A stretch of 64,000 nucleotides of DNA from Bacteroidota bacterium (GTDB taxonomy: Bacteria; Bacteroidota; Bacteroidia; Chitinophagales; Chitinophagaceae): contig JAFDYG010000466.1 in the NCBI GenBank assembly GCA_018267545.1, positions 1 through 64,000 of the forward strand, read 5' to 3'. This document shows, piece after piece, positions 1 through 8,131 of this stretch. Under the pieces are notes generated by a model. That model worked only from the letters and a program-made list of their open reading frames with translations, was not told where the DNA came from and did no database searches. Made by a program: the position numbers and the translations under genes. The number at the start of each line of letters is the position of its first letter. Positions within the stretch are counted from its first letter, which is position 1.

Positions 1-99
1 GAGAAGGCTCAAAGTAAACTGGACAAACCTGTTAAATTTCTGGATAAAAAGATTTTTAGGCGATATGGTAATGAACTAGCTTTGGATAGGTCGCATTAG
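1..99 (+). CDS. 3' end of an unidentified gene (partial)
   Basis: Frame 1 is open from the first base of the window to a TAG at 97-99 and gives a 32-residue Lys/Arg-rich tail ending in ELALDRSH. Its codons look like real coding sequence, and the next gene begins 17 bases later on the same strand, so the two are probably co-transcribed. The visible tail is too short to assign a family. What lies to the left of the window would decide whether it belongs to the defence-like island that follows. Confidence 0.5.
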   Translation, partial: EKAQSKLDKPVKFLDKKIFRRYGNELALDRSH

Positions 100-116
100 A
101 CCACGACCCCGAGACC

Positions 117-770
117 ATGCAACTATCAGCTTACAATGGCCTGATAAGCCATTTGCCTTATCTAGAACAGGCCTTTGAAACGAAGAAGGAGACCTGGGAC
201 CGGGAGCAGTACCAGGAGCATGAGGAATTTAATCAATTCCTGGCGGATATTTTCGCCAAGGACGATGTTGCCACCTTTTCCCGTCAGGACTTGTTTAACA
301 CGGTGGGCGGGAACATTAAGGCTACCATCTTTTCCATTATCTTTTGGGGTTACCCGCGGAATATGCGGGGAAACACGTTTGAATCCATTCTAAAAGTCCT
401 GCCTGATATCGAAAGGCTACTTTCAGGAAATCGGGCACTGGATATTGCAGCTTTGACCCAGATATGTCGTCAACTCAAAGGTTGTGGCATCGGGTTAAGT
501 ACTTTGACCAAGTTCCTTTATTTTTTCGGGTTCACTCTAAACGGCTATCGATGTTTGATACTGGATAGGCGGATTGTGGAGGTGCTTAACGCGGGAACAT
601 TTGCCGAGCTATCAATACTGGGTTCCATAACAGAATACAACAAGGAGAGAGCATATCCTGCCTATCTTCGAATAATGCACCAGCTATCGGAGAAAAACGG
701 CTATTCTGTAGATCAACTAGAACTATTTCTATTCCAATTCGGACGGAATCTGAAGGCAGCCGCATTGTAA
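117..770 (+). CDS. OGG-fold / helix-hairpin-helix DNA glycosylase-like protein
   Basis: This 217-residue protein resembles the compact OGG-fold (HhH-GPD-like) proteins. A helix-hairpin-helix with a GCGIG turn sits at about residues 118-138. It is followed by LILDRRI with Asp150, at the place of the catalytic aspartate of HhH-GPD glycosylases (the VD of PVDTHV). The position that carries the Schiff-base lysine in OGG1 (GVGTK) is a glycine here, so any glycosylase would be monofunctional, or the fold may only bind DNA. It starts at ATG 117, 17 bases after the partial gene, and is followed by a reverse transcriptase gene. The family call is from motif pattern only and is tentative; association with defence is inferred from the neighbours. 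Confidence 0.5.
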   Translation: MQLSAYNGLISHLPYLEQAFETKKETWDREQYQEHEEFNQFLADIFAKDDVATFSRQDLFNTVGGNIKATIFSIIFWGYPRNMRGNTFESILKVLPDIERLLSGNRALDIAALTQICRQLKGCGIGLSTLTKFLYFFGFTLNGYRCLILDRRIVEVLNAGTFAELSILGSITEYNKERAYPAYLRIMHQLSEKNGYSVDQLELFLFQFGRNLKAAAL

Positions 771-779
771 AAAACATAA

Positions 780-803
780 GATTTTTTCAAAAATCGTTTT
801 CTT
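780..803 (+). terminator. Possible weak hairpin terminator after the OGG-fold gene
   Basis: GATTTTT (780-786) and AAAAATC (789-795) are perfect inverted repeats, followed by GTTTTCTT and enclosed by a further ATAAG/CTTAT pair (776-780/801-805). The stem is AU-rich, so it may only attenuate transcription between the OGG-fold gene and the reverse transcriptase gene. Confidence 0.25.
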
Positions 804-826
804 ATTCCGGATGTGGGAGGATGTTT

Positions 827-889
827 ATGAAAACAAAACCACCAATAAACACACATGAAAACCCAACACATGACAAGTGTCACAAGTAA
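827..889 (+). CDS. Candidate leader peptide upstream of the reverse transcriptase
   Basis: A 20-codon ORF begins at ATG 827, six bases after a strong GGAGG (816-820), and stops with TAA at 887-889, three bases before the reverse transcriptase ATG at 893. The reverse transcriptase has no obvious ribosome binding site of its own. Translation of this short Lys/His-rich peptide could therefore bring ribosomes to the RT start by termination-reinitiation. An in-frame ATG at 821 lies too close to the GGAGG. It is too short to show homology; the support is the ribosome binding site and spacing alone. Confidence 0.3.
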   Translation: MKTKPPINTHENPTHDKCHK

Positions 890-892
890 CCA

Positions 893-2500
893 ATGAAACT
901 TCATGAAGCATCATATCAATGGTCTATCAGGCATCTTTTGAAGGAAAGCGACACTGACCTTTTCCCAATGCCGCCAGAACTGGCGATTATTCAATCGAAT
1001 GAAACTGATTTGATTGCCGAATTACTGAAGATCGATATAGGCGCTTACAAATGGAACTCCGCAAGACGATTTCTAGTTCCCAAAGATGATCTTGCGTATA
1101 GGGTTGCTACTCAGCTACATCCTATCGATAGTATAGTGTTGGGTGCGATTGTTTATGAATTTGGTCGCTTCATTGAAAGTAAAAGAGTTAACGAAGATAC
1201 AGTTTATAGCTATCGGTTCCGACCCTTGACCGATGGTACTATGTATGCCAACAAAAAAGCATGGAATAGATTTTGGAAGTCGTGCCAAGATAAAATAGTT
1301 ATAAATTCTAGAATCGTAAGAGTGGAAGACGATGATAATGATCAGACTCAGTCATATGTGTTTAGTGACGAGTATACACACATTGTAACGTGTGATATTT
1401 CGGACTTTTACAATCAAATCTACCTTCATACGATTGAGAATCAACTAGTAGCTTGCGGTTGTCCAAATCAGGTAAAAGTGGCAATAAAGAGTCTATTGTT
1501 GTCTTTGAATGAGGCAAGCTCAAGAGGTGTTCCGATTGGTCCTCACAGTTCGCATTTAATGGCGGAATTGAGCTTGATTCCGGTTGATAACAGTCTTAAA
1601 CTTCAAGGGGTCGTTTATAAAAGATATGTGGATGATTTTATTTTTTTCTGTAAGGACGAAAAAGAAGCTCGGATAAGAGTGCAACAGCTTGCTGAAATTT
1701 TGGACAAAGAGCAACGCTTAGTCCTTCAGAGGCAAAAAACGAAAATCTATTCCATAGAGAGTTTTTTTAAACATACTCAGAGGATGTTGATCGAAGAGCC
1801 GATTTATGATACGGAAAAGCAGATTATCGACATAATCAGTGAATACACAGACGGAAACGCATATACACGTATCAAGCTTGATGAAATTAGCGATGAAGAT
1901 CTCGCAATCTTGTCACAGGAGAAAATTGTCGAATTGCTTGAAGAATACGTAAGTCAAAAAAACTTCGAAAAACTGAGATGGATATACAGACGCCTCTCCC
2001 AGATAGGCATTCCCCATGCAATCGATTATTCAATAGACAATTTCGAACAAATTCTTCCCGCATTGAATGACGTGTGCTTATACTTGAACTCATGCGCGGA
2101 AAATTATAAATCGGACTGGAAAGATGTGGGAGACTATATCGTTGATGTTTTGGAAGACAAGATAATCCAATCAAATACGTTTTATCAAATATCTCTATTA
2201 AATCTATTTGTATACAATAGTAATCTAAATCATGCTTTCAAGCTAATCTCGCTGTTTAAGAAGTCGAATGAAGATGTTCGAAGAAAAATATTGCTTGCTT
2301 GTATACATTACGAAGCTGCGGCTTGGCTGTATGAACTAAAAGAAGAACAGAGTAGATTTAGCGAATGGACAAGGCGGGCATATCTAATCGCGACTAAATC
2401 TTTGCCTCCTGAACAGAAAAAGTTCTTACATAATTCTATTAGACAAAGCCTATCTAGCGATAGCATTTTGGAGCGACTTATATTGAACTGGGCAAAATAA
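893..2500 (+). CDS. Reverse transcriptase of the Abi/UG (defence-associated) type
   Basis: This 535-residue RNA-directed DNA polymerase has recognisable palm motifs: motif A CDISDFY at 167-173 (Asp168), motif B RGVPIGPHSS at 211-220 and the catalytic motif C YVDD at 245-248. After about residue 330 there is no maturase/X or HNH domain. The C-terminal half is Leu-rich, alpha-helical and repeat-like and ends in a W-T-R-R-A-Y block. Such C-terminal helical extensions are typical of the Abi/UG reverse transcriptases (AbiA, AbiK, DRT systems), which protect against phages by untemplated or templated DNA synthesis. Neither intron RNA nor retron msr/msd structure is evident nearby. The neighbours (OGG-fold protein, membrane protein, Mrr nuclease) and low GC support a defence role. 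The exact UG class cannot be set without a search. Confidence 0.75.
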   Translation: MKLHEASYQWSIRHLLKESDTDLFPMPPELAIIQSNETDLIAELLKIDIGAYKWNSARRFLVPKDDLAYRVATQLHPIDSIVLGAIVYEFGRFIESKRVNEDTVYSYRFRPLTDGTMYANKKAWNRFWKSCQDKIVINSRIVRVEDDDNDQTQSYVFSDEYTHIVTCDISDFYNQIYLHTIENQLVACGCPNQVKVAIKSLLLSLNEASSRGVPIGPHSSHLMAELSLIPVDNSLKLQGVVYKRYVDDFIFFCKDEKEARIRVQQLAEILDKEQRLVLQRQKTKIYSIESFFKHTQRMLIEEPIYDTEKQIIDIISEYTDGNAYTRIKLDEISDEDLAILSQEKIVELLEEYVSQKNFEKLRWIYRRLSQIGIPHAIDYSIDNFEQILPALNDVCLYLNSCAENYKSDWKDVGDYIVDVLEDKIIQSNTFYQISLLNLFVYNSNLNHAFKLISLFKKSNEDVRRKILLACIHYEAAAWLYELKEEQSRFSEWTRRAYLIATKSLPPEQKKFLHNSIRQSLSSDSILERLILNWAK

Positions 2501-2659
2501 GTTACTTTTTTAATGATAGAAAAGGTTTTGTTAAGAACTAGATGTCCGAATTTCGGTTGCCAATTATGGCCCAACTCTAAAATTCACCACAATAAGGCTT
2601 TTTAATTTCATGTTGAAATATAAATAAGCGAAGAAAAGATAATACAACGCGATGAACAT

Positions 2660-3133
2660 ATGAAAATAATTACTCACTTACCTAAATGGGTATATATTGG
2701 TTTAATTGCAACAGGTGCTTTAATGATGGTTAAGTTAATATTTAGCCATAATACGCTGATCGTTATTCTATTATTTCTTATGTCTACTTTAGCAATTGGC
2801 GTGTATTTATTTAGGAAAAGAATCAATATATCAAACCGAAATGGGAATTATTATCGAAATTTCATGGCAAGCGTAAGCATTTTTTTGGGGCTTTTAATTC
2901 TTGCTGATCATGATCAGATAGCAAAGCATTATTGTAAAATATTCATGGATAATCCTCGGTTTTATTATAGTGAAGAGGTAGATGATTATGGACAATCTAG
3001 CAGAGAACTGGATGTGGGGTCAGAAGGTGGTTTCTCTCTGGTCCCTACAATTATTCAATGGGGAATAGTTGGAGTAGGAATTGGGTTGCCATTTTTAGTT
3101 TGGCGACTTAGTAATGCATCATTCAAAAATTAA
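2660..3133 (+). CDS. Small membrane protein, unknown
   Basis: This 157-residue protein was not recognised. Hydrophobic segments are visible at about residues 11-29, 31-50, 68-82 and 130-149, so four membrane passes are likely, with a polar loop containing several acidic and Tyr residues (about 95-120) between the third and fourth. It starts at ATG 2660 in an AT-rich stretch shared with the reverse transcriptase and the Mrr-like nuclease. A small membrane protein in a defence island could be an effector that perturbs the membrane, but nothing in its sequence shows that. The 159 bases before it hold short palindromes (CCGAATTTCGG near 2545; ATTTCA/TGAAAT near 2605) and no other ORF. Confidence 0.55.
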   Translation: MKIITHLPKWVYIGLIATGALMMVKLIFSHNTLIVILLFLMSTLAIGVYLFRKRINISNRNGNYYRNFMASVSIFLGLLILADHDQIAKHYCKIFMDNPRFYYSEEVDDYGQSSRELDVGSEGGFSLVPTIIQWGIVGVGIGLPFLVWRLSNASFKN

Positions 3134-3207
3134 AGGGAAAGATAGCGGGAAAATTATCCTTAAAAAGATTATCTGAAAAGTTGAGCTGATATTATTACTA
3201 AGTAAAA

Positions 3208-4155
3208 ATGAAAAGCAAAGAACGATTAACAGGAAAACCCTTTGAAGATCTCATTTTTAATATTTACAAAGAACTTGAGCCACACGCCACCATCAAAAAA
3301 AACGATAGAATCAAAGGGATTGAAAGTGGAATAGAAAGAGAAATTGACATATCACTAAAGCGTGATTTCGGTGGACATGAAATCCTAATGATTATTCAGG
3401 CTAAAGACCATAAAAAAAAGGCTGATATTAAAATATTGGGAGAATTTGATTCAGTAATAAGAGACGTTAGAGCTTCGAGAGGTATATTAATTTGCAATGC
3501 GGGATTTACGAAGACGGCTAAAGAATATGCGAAAAATAGAGCCATAGATTTATGTAGTGCTCATGATGCAGCTAGTAAGGAGTGGGCAGGAGAGATCAAG
3601 ATCCCCGTTATTCGAAAGCAGACTATAGTAACATATGGTCTCATATTTCCATTTCGAGTAACCAAGGAGTATAAGGACAAGACAAAAGGAGTTGCTGGTA
3701 TTCAATTTAAATCTGGCCCCAACGGAATTATTTTAAAGGGCCTAGATGGGCGTGAAATTGAGTTTATAGAGTTATTTATAAATCTCTGGACTAGTAATAG
3801 AATTAACATGAAGCCTGGTGAATACAAAATAACATTAGACGCTTATGGGGATATCTTTGATCACAATTATACGGAAACTCCTCAGCTTGTTGAATTAAAG
3901 TATTCGGTAAAGACTAGACATTACTTAAAATTTTTGACACCAGTAGATTATCGGGGCATCAAGAGTTATATAACCGAAAAATTTAAACCTTCGTTTGTTA
4001 AAATTGATATTACGGATTCCATTCCGTTCTATGACGATAAGTCTTGGCAATATATCGAAGATCCACAAAAGATTCCTCTAGATATGGCAAGATTTGAAAT
4101 CGATGTTATACACATTGATAATGCAAAAATGGTACGGGGCATGTGGCAAGAATAA
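3208..4155 (+). CDS. Mrr-like PD-(D/E)xK restriction endonuclease
   Basis: The N-terminal 130 residues have the order expected of an Mrr_cat-like nuclease: Glu13 in an early helix, REID with Asp47, then the QAK signature (Gln64-Ala65-Lys66) that replaces ExK in this family, followed by a helix and RGILICNAGFT at 91-101. Enzymes of this fold cleave DNA, often modified DNA, or act as effector nucleases in anti-phage systems. The C-terminal about 180 residues are beta-rich and unrecognised, probably the targeting or sensing part. It is 315 residues long, AT-rich, and 74 bases downstream of the small membrane protein gene. No methyltransferase is present, which suggests a modification-dependent or effector nuclease instead of a classical restriction-modification pair. 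Confidence 0.7.
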   Translation: MKSKERLTGKPFEDLIFNIYKELEPHATIKKNDRIKGIESGIEREIDISLKRDFGGHEILMIIQAKDHKKKADIKILGEFDSVIRDVRASRGILICNAGFTKTAKEYAKNRAIDLCSAHDAASKEWAGEIKIPVIRKQTIVTYGLIFPFRVTKEYKDKTKGVAGIQFKSGPNGIILKGLDGREIEFIELFINLWTSNRINMKPGEYKITLDAYGDIFDHNYTETPQLVELKYSVKTRHYLKFLTPVDYRGIKSYITEKFKPSFVKIDITDSIPFYDDKSWQYIEDPQKIPLDMARFEIDVIHIDNAKMVRGMWQE

Positions 4156-4172
4156 TTGTGACTAATCTAGGA

Positions 4173-4200
4173 CTAAAATCGTTGAAACGCCCTAAAATCG
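4173..4200 (+). repeat. Short direct repeat at the end of the AT-rich island
   Basis: CTAAAATCG occurs at 4173-4181 and again at 4192-4200, just after the Mrr-like gene and before GC content rises. AAACG/CGTTT around the second copy could form a weak hairpin. It marks the compositional boundary, but nine bases are too few to call an attachment site. Confidence 0.25.
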
Positions 4201-4240
4201 GACGTTTTCATTTTCTGTATCGATAAATGACCCAGGCAAA

Positions 4241-5599
4241 CTAGTGACTATTCTTTTCCCTGCTATATATAATCCTCCCATCGGCCGTTTTCAGATCCAC
4301 GAACTGCACTTCGGATATGCCGTTGGATATAAAACCAAGTCCTGTGATCAGGCCGGCAGATTGGGTATAAGCGTTGGAGTAGGTGTGCTTACCGTTGATA
4401 ACGATGCTCACCTTTTTATCCCGCACCGTGAATTCCATGTCCTGCCATTCTCGGAGATCAGCGCCCAGTCCTGAAAGATCGTTGGTCCGACCGTTGAGCT
4501 CGTTCTCTCCAAATTGTGCAGTTAACATACCGGTGCAACCTTTTAAGGTGCTCTTGAAGTACATGAAATACTTTTGACAATAGACCTCGCACATCAGCAG
4601 TGGACAGGATTCATTGTTCACCGGCTTTATTCTGACCCTGCATTTTAGGGTGAAGTTATCGCTGCTATAGTCGATGTCGGAAGGAAACCATGTGTTGCAA
4701 TAGACATTGTCATTTTGCAGATTGATATTATTCGCCAGCAGTTCGTCGGTAGATAGCTTTAACATGCCTGTATCCCGGTGTGTAATATATTTTGGCCGAC
4801 TGCCCGGTTTGTTCTCTATCGTATAGAATAGCCAGCGGTCTGTAGGGATGCTGACAGGGAGGGTCCTGATGATCTTGTCGCCCGCTATAAGTTTAGCAGT
4901 ATGATAGCCCGGCTCGTAATAAATATCTGTCAGGGTATAATTATGTTTATAGACTTGTACCCTGCGGTTGCGATCCCAAGATTGCTGGATAAAAAAGCTA
5001 TCTGCCGATACCGAGTCCACATTGTATTTGAATATGACCGTATTAGGAATGTCGTTGCCTGTTGTTTTTGTGGCGGAAAAATAAGCTTTGTCGATATTGG
5101 CCGGTCCTGGCTTATGGGACATCAGGATGGCGAGGGTTCCCAGGAGGGCTAGTATAATGACTGCTCCGGCAATGAGGAAGCGGGGAATTGAGTAAGGCTT
5201 TGGCCCTGGTTGGGGGCTGCCGGGATTTTGTTCGAGGCCGGTGGGGTTTTGTTGACTGCCCGGCCTTTGTTCGGGCCCGTCGAGGTTTTGTTTGTCCTCC
5301 GGGCGGGCATGCTCCAGGAGAGCTTTTGCCTGAGTGAAATCCCTCCAATCTTTATAACCCGAAGACAAGGCGATGGCATTCAGGGTGGCTATTTGAGGAA
5401 TGCGGGCAAACTGTCCATTGAGGAGACGCTTGATGGTTGATAGACTGATTATTACGCCTGTGTTCGATTCGATAGTGTCGCATAATGCAATCATATCTCT
5501 TTGTATGAGGTCTTCAGGGCCGGGAAGGCCGGCTGTGGTACATAACTCGGCCAGGCAGATTTTGACCAGTTTATGTTCATTATGTGAATTTGACTGCAT
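4241..5599 (-). CDS. Membrane-anchored protein with cytoplasmic HTH-like domain and extracytoplasmic beta-sandwich
   Basis: The ATG at 5599 gives a 452-residue protein. The longer frame to 5677 begins with GTG directly against the next gene and is less likely. Residues 1 to about 95 form a helical domain resembling Bacteroidota regulatory domains that bear a helix-turn-helix (SLSTIKRLLNG). A Pro/Gln/Gly-rich linker (about 95-135) leads to one transmembrane helix (about 140-162). The remaining 290 residues lie outside the cytoplasmic membrane and end in a concanavalin-like jelly roll (MEFTVRDKKVSIVINGK). This layout suggests a one-component sensor that reads an extracytoplasmic ligand, but the ligand is unknown. 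It diverges from the membrane protein gene at 5679. Confidence 0.6.
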   Translation of the reverse strand: MQSNSHNEHKLVKICLAELCTTAGLPGPEDLIQRDMIALCDTIESNTGVIISLSTIKRLLNGQFARIPQIATLNAIALSSGYKDWRDFTQAKALLEHARPEDKQNLDGPEQRPGSQQNPTGLEQNPGSPQPGPKPYSIPRFLIAGAVIILALLGTLAILMSHKPGPANIDKAYFSATKTTGNDIPNTVIFKYNVDSVSADSFFIQQSWDRNRRVQVYKHNYTLTDIYYEPGYHTAKLIAGDKIIRTLPVSIPTDRWLFYTIENKPGSRPKYITHRDTGMLKLSTDELLANNINLQNDNVYCNTWFPSDIDYSSDNFTLKCRVRIKPVNNESCPLLMCEVYCQKYFMYFKSTLKGCTGMLTAQFGENELNGRTNDLSGLGADLREWQDMEFTVRDKKVSIVINGKHTYSNAYTQSAGLITGLGFISNGISEVQFVDLKTADGRIIYSREKNSH

Positions 5600-5678
5600 T
5601 TTTGAACCTGTTTTGGACGGCTTTTGATGGCGACTTCCAATGGAGACCGGATAGTTTTGAAGGTAAATATAAAACACT

Positions 5679-6149
5679 ATGAACAGATTTTTTAAGGCCG
5701 TGCTTTTGACGGGGCTTTTCGTTGGAACAACAGATTTGCTTTATGCCTTTACCACGCAATGGATGTCTTCTGGAAAATTTGCGGACAAGATGTTGAAGGG
5801 CATCGCATCGGTGGCTGTAGGGCGGGACAACGCCTTTCCAGGTAACGATTGGATAGCTTTCTTAGGCTTATTCTTTCATTATTTTATTGCCTTTGCGTTC
5901 ACCCTGTTCTTCTTCTGGGTCTTTCCCAGGTTTAGGTTCCTGCGTTTTAATAAGTACCTTATCGGCATACTATATGGGATCTTCGTCAATGTGGTATTTG
6001 AGCAGGCGATACTGCCTTTAATAATACCGAGATTTTCGTTCAGCCTTCCACGGGCTTATATCAATTGGATATGTTTTGGGATCTTGTTTGGGATACCGAT
6101 TGCCTGGAATGCATATAGGTATTATAAAGTACCTAAATATGAGATGTAA
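5679..6149 (+). CDS. Four-pass membrane protein, DUF1440/YagU-like
   Basis: This 156-residue protein has hydrophobic segments at about 5-24, 58-82, 92-112 and 128-148, a conserved-looking GTTDLLYAF in the first helix and FFHYFIAFAFTLFFFW in the second. Many Bacteroidota genomes carry such proteins of about 150 residues, often labelled DUF1440 or simply membrane protein; no biochemical role is known. It starts at ATG 5679, divergent from the anchored sensor-like gene, so both probably share the short region 5600-5678 for their promoters. Confidence 0.6.
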   Translation: MNRFFKAVLLTGLFVGTTDLLYAFTTQWMSSGKFADKMLKGIASVAVGRDNAFPGNDWIAFLGLFFHYFIAFAFTLFFFWVFPRFRFLRFNKYLIGILYGIFVNVVFEQAILPLIIPRFSFSLPRAYINWICFGILFGIPIAWNAYRYYKVPKYEM

Positions 6150-6256
6150 TCCGGTGGCAATATTGAGGGAGGATGTGAAGGGAAAGCCGGCGGCTGCGAC
6201 TGGAGCTGCTATCGGAACGAATTGCTATATTCGTCAATTAAACAAGACGAATAAGT

Positions 6257-7150
6257 ATGCAAACTACTATACGCGCCGGGGTGGCTGCTTTGCTGGCCAC
6301 GTTGTTGTCCCTGACGGTCGTTGCCCAATCCTGGGAGCAGCTCTACAATGGCCGGGCGCCGGGCAACCTGACCGACACGGTATCAGAGAAGAGAAATGGT
6401 ACCCCGGAGGCACCCGAGCTTTTTCGTTCGGTGATGACACCGATGGTCCAGGTCTTTCGGCCGGCTAAGCCAAATGGAACGGGGATATTGATTTTCCCGG
6501 GAGGCAGTTACAGTGTGCTCGTCTGGAAGTTCGAGGGGATCAATACCGCCCGGGCCCTTTGTGAAAAGGGGATTACCTGCTTTATTGTCAAGTACCGGCT
6601 GCCGGATCACCGCTACCAGGAACATGCAGAAGACGTCCCACTCGCCGACGCGGTAGCGGCCATGCGTTGGGTAAAGGCCCGATCGGCTGAATTCCAGCTG
6701 GACACCAACCGGATCGGCTGCATCGGCTTTAGTGCCGGGGGGCACCTTGCCGCTACCTTTGCCAACCTGGCCCCGCCCGATGCCCGTGCGAAATTTGCGA
6801 TCCTGGTATATCCCGTGATCAGCATGCAAGACGGACTGACGCACGCGGTCAGCCGGCAGCAGCTGCTAGGCCCCAATCCATCACCGGCGGCCGAGAACCG
6901 GTATTCCAATGAAAGACAGGTGACGGAGAATACGCCGCCTTGCTATATTACGCATACGCAGGATGACAAGGTTGTGCCGGTGGAGAACAGCATTCGAATG
7001 TACCAGGCCTTAACGGCCCATCATGTGACCGCCGAAATGCATCTTTATCCTACCGGGGACCATGGCTTCCTGCTAAAGCTGCCCATCCCGGAATGGCGGG
7101 ATCCGATGCTGAAATGGCTGCAGTCGATAAGTTACAATAAAAAAAACTGA
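6257..7150 (+). CDS. Secreted alpha/beta-hydrolase, acetyl (xylan) esterase-like
   Basis: This 297-residue protein has a signal peptide ending near residue 23 (VVAQ). The alpha/beta-hydrolase core shows an oxyanion-type FPGGSY, the nucleophile elbow GFSAGGH, an acid in HTQDDKVVP and the histidine in GDHGF, a complete Ser-Asp-His triad in the right order. The pattern is that of the BD-FAE/xylan acetylesterase-like enzymes that remove acyl groups from plant polysaccharides in the periplasm. The stop is 12 bases before the amidohydrolase gene, so the two are likely co-transcribed. Substrate cannot be read from the sequence. Confidence 0.8.
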   Translation: MQTTIRAGVAALLATLLSLTVVAQSWEQLYNGRAPGNLTDTVSEKRNGTPEAPELFRSVMTPMVQVFRPAKPNGTGILIFPGGSYSVLVWKFEGINTARALCEKGITCFIVKYRLPDHRYQEHAEDVPLADAVAAMRWVKARSAEFQLDTNRIGCIGFSAGGHLAATFANLAPPDARAKFAILVYPVISMQDGLTHAVSRQQLLGPNPSPAAENRYSNERQVTENTPPCYITHTQDDKVVPVENSIRMYQALTAHHVTAEMHLYPTGDHGFLLKLPIPEWRDPMLKWLQSISYNKKN

Positions 7151-7162
7151 CACTGACTAAAT

Positions 7163-8068
7163 ATGAAGAAAATTACAATTGGCCTCCTCGCGCTCGTTTT
7201 TCTCTTCCTGAAGAGCCAGGCTCAACAGCCCAAAATCATCGATGTACACATTCATTGCTATGACGATTCCAGGTTCGCGTATCCCGCGCCGGATGTAGCG
7301 GGTTGTACAAGCTCAAAAAATGCATCGGCACATTTTAGGGAAACTTATGCGGCTTTGAGAAAAGCAGGCGTCGTAAAGGCAGTAGTAAGCGGTTCACCCA
7401 CCGCTGTGGAGGAATGGATAAAAAAAGATACGTTTCACCTATTCATAAGAGGCTTGATGATAGATGGACCTGACGACTTTGGATTGGATCCGATCCGGTT
7501 TGAACAAATGGTAAAGAACAAACAGGTAGAAGTGTTTGGCGAGATAGGTCCGTACTATTCCGGCACCTCCCTCAGCGACAGCGTATGGCAGCCCTATCTT
7601 CGGATTTGTGAAAAATATGATATTCCCGTTTCTGTTCATGAAGGCGGAGGACCGCCTGAAACGCCTTATCATGGATCGCCCAAAGCCAGGCTCGCTCAAA
7701 GCGACCCATTTCTGATGGAGGATGTGCTGGTCCGGTATCCAAAGCTTCGGATAAACATGATGCATTCCGGTGAAGTGTGGTACGAACATGCGGTGAGAAT
7801 GATGCTGATGTACCCGCAATTATATTCCGATTTGGGTGTCATGTTATGGGTGTCGCCACTCACACAGCATTATACGATCGAGTTTTTGAAACAGGCAAAG
7901 CAGGCAGGTTGTCTCAGCCGCGTTATGTTCGGTACGGACCAGATGGTTTGGACAGGCGCTACCGAAAAATCATTGCAGTTTTTAAACGGTCTGACATTCC
8001 TCAGCACGAAGGAAAAGCAGGATATCCTGTATAACAATGCCGCTCGTTTCTTGCGGCTCAACAAATAA
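7163..8068 (+). CDS. Secreted amidohydrolase (Amidohydro_2 / TIM-barrel metal hydrolase)
   Basis: This 301-residue protein begins with a signal peptide (to about residue 20) followed by IIDVHIHCY, the HxH metal site of the amidohydrolase superfamily. Further conserved points are SVHEGGG, the MMHSGE histidine and the late FGTDQ aspartate, which match the beta-strand 5, 6 and 8 ligands. Members hydrolyse C-N or C-C bonds, for example decarboxylating or lactone-opening enzymes of the Amidohydro_2 group. It follows the esterase gene after 12 bases. The export signal points to a periplasmic substrate. Confidence 0.8.
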   Translation: MKKITIGLLALVFLFLKSQAQQPKIIDVHIHCYDDSRFAYPAPDVAGCTSSKNASAHFRETYAALRKAGVVKAVVSGSPTAVEEWIKKDTFHLFIRGLMIDGPDDFGLDPIRFEQMVKNKQVEVFGEIGPYYSGTSLSDSVWQPYLRICEKYDIPVSVHEGGGPPETPYHGSPKARLAQSDPFLMEDVLVRYPKLRINMMHSGEVWYEHAVRMMLMYPQLYSDLGVMLWVSPLTQHYTIEFLKQAKQAGCLSRVMFGTDQMVWTGATEKSLQFLNGLTFLSTKEKQDILYNNAARFLRLNK

Positions 8069-8131
8069 AAGGGCTAATTGCAGATATCTTCGCCTTGCGG
8101 GGTAAATTCGATCGCGTTGCATAGGATGGAC

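Noticed and set aside
1-4155. Group II intron or retron as origin of the reverse transcriptase
   Set aside because: No maturase/HNH domain, no intron domain V-like hairpin and no msr/msd-like inverted repeats flank the gene.
5600-5677. GTG start for the anchored HTH/beta-sandwich protein
   Set aside because: It begins with GTG one base from the divergent gene and adds residues without a domain; the ATG at 5599 is better.
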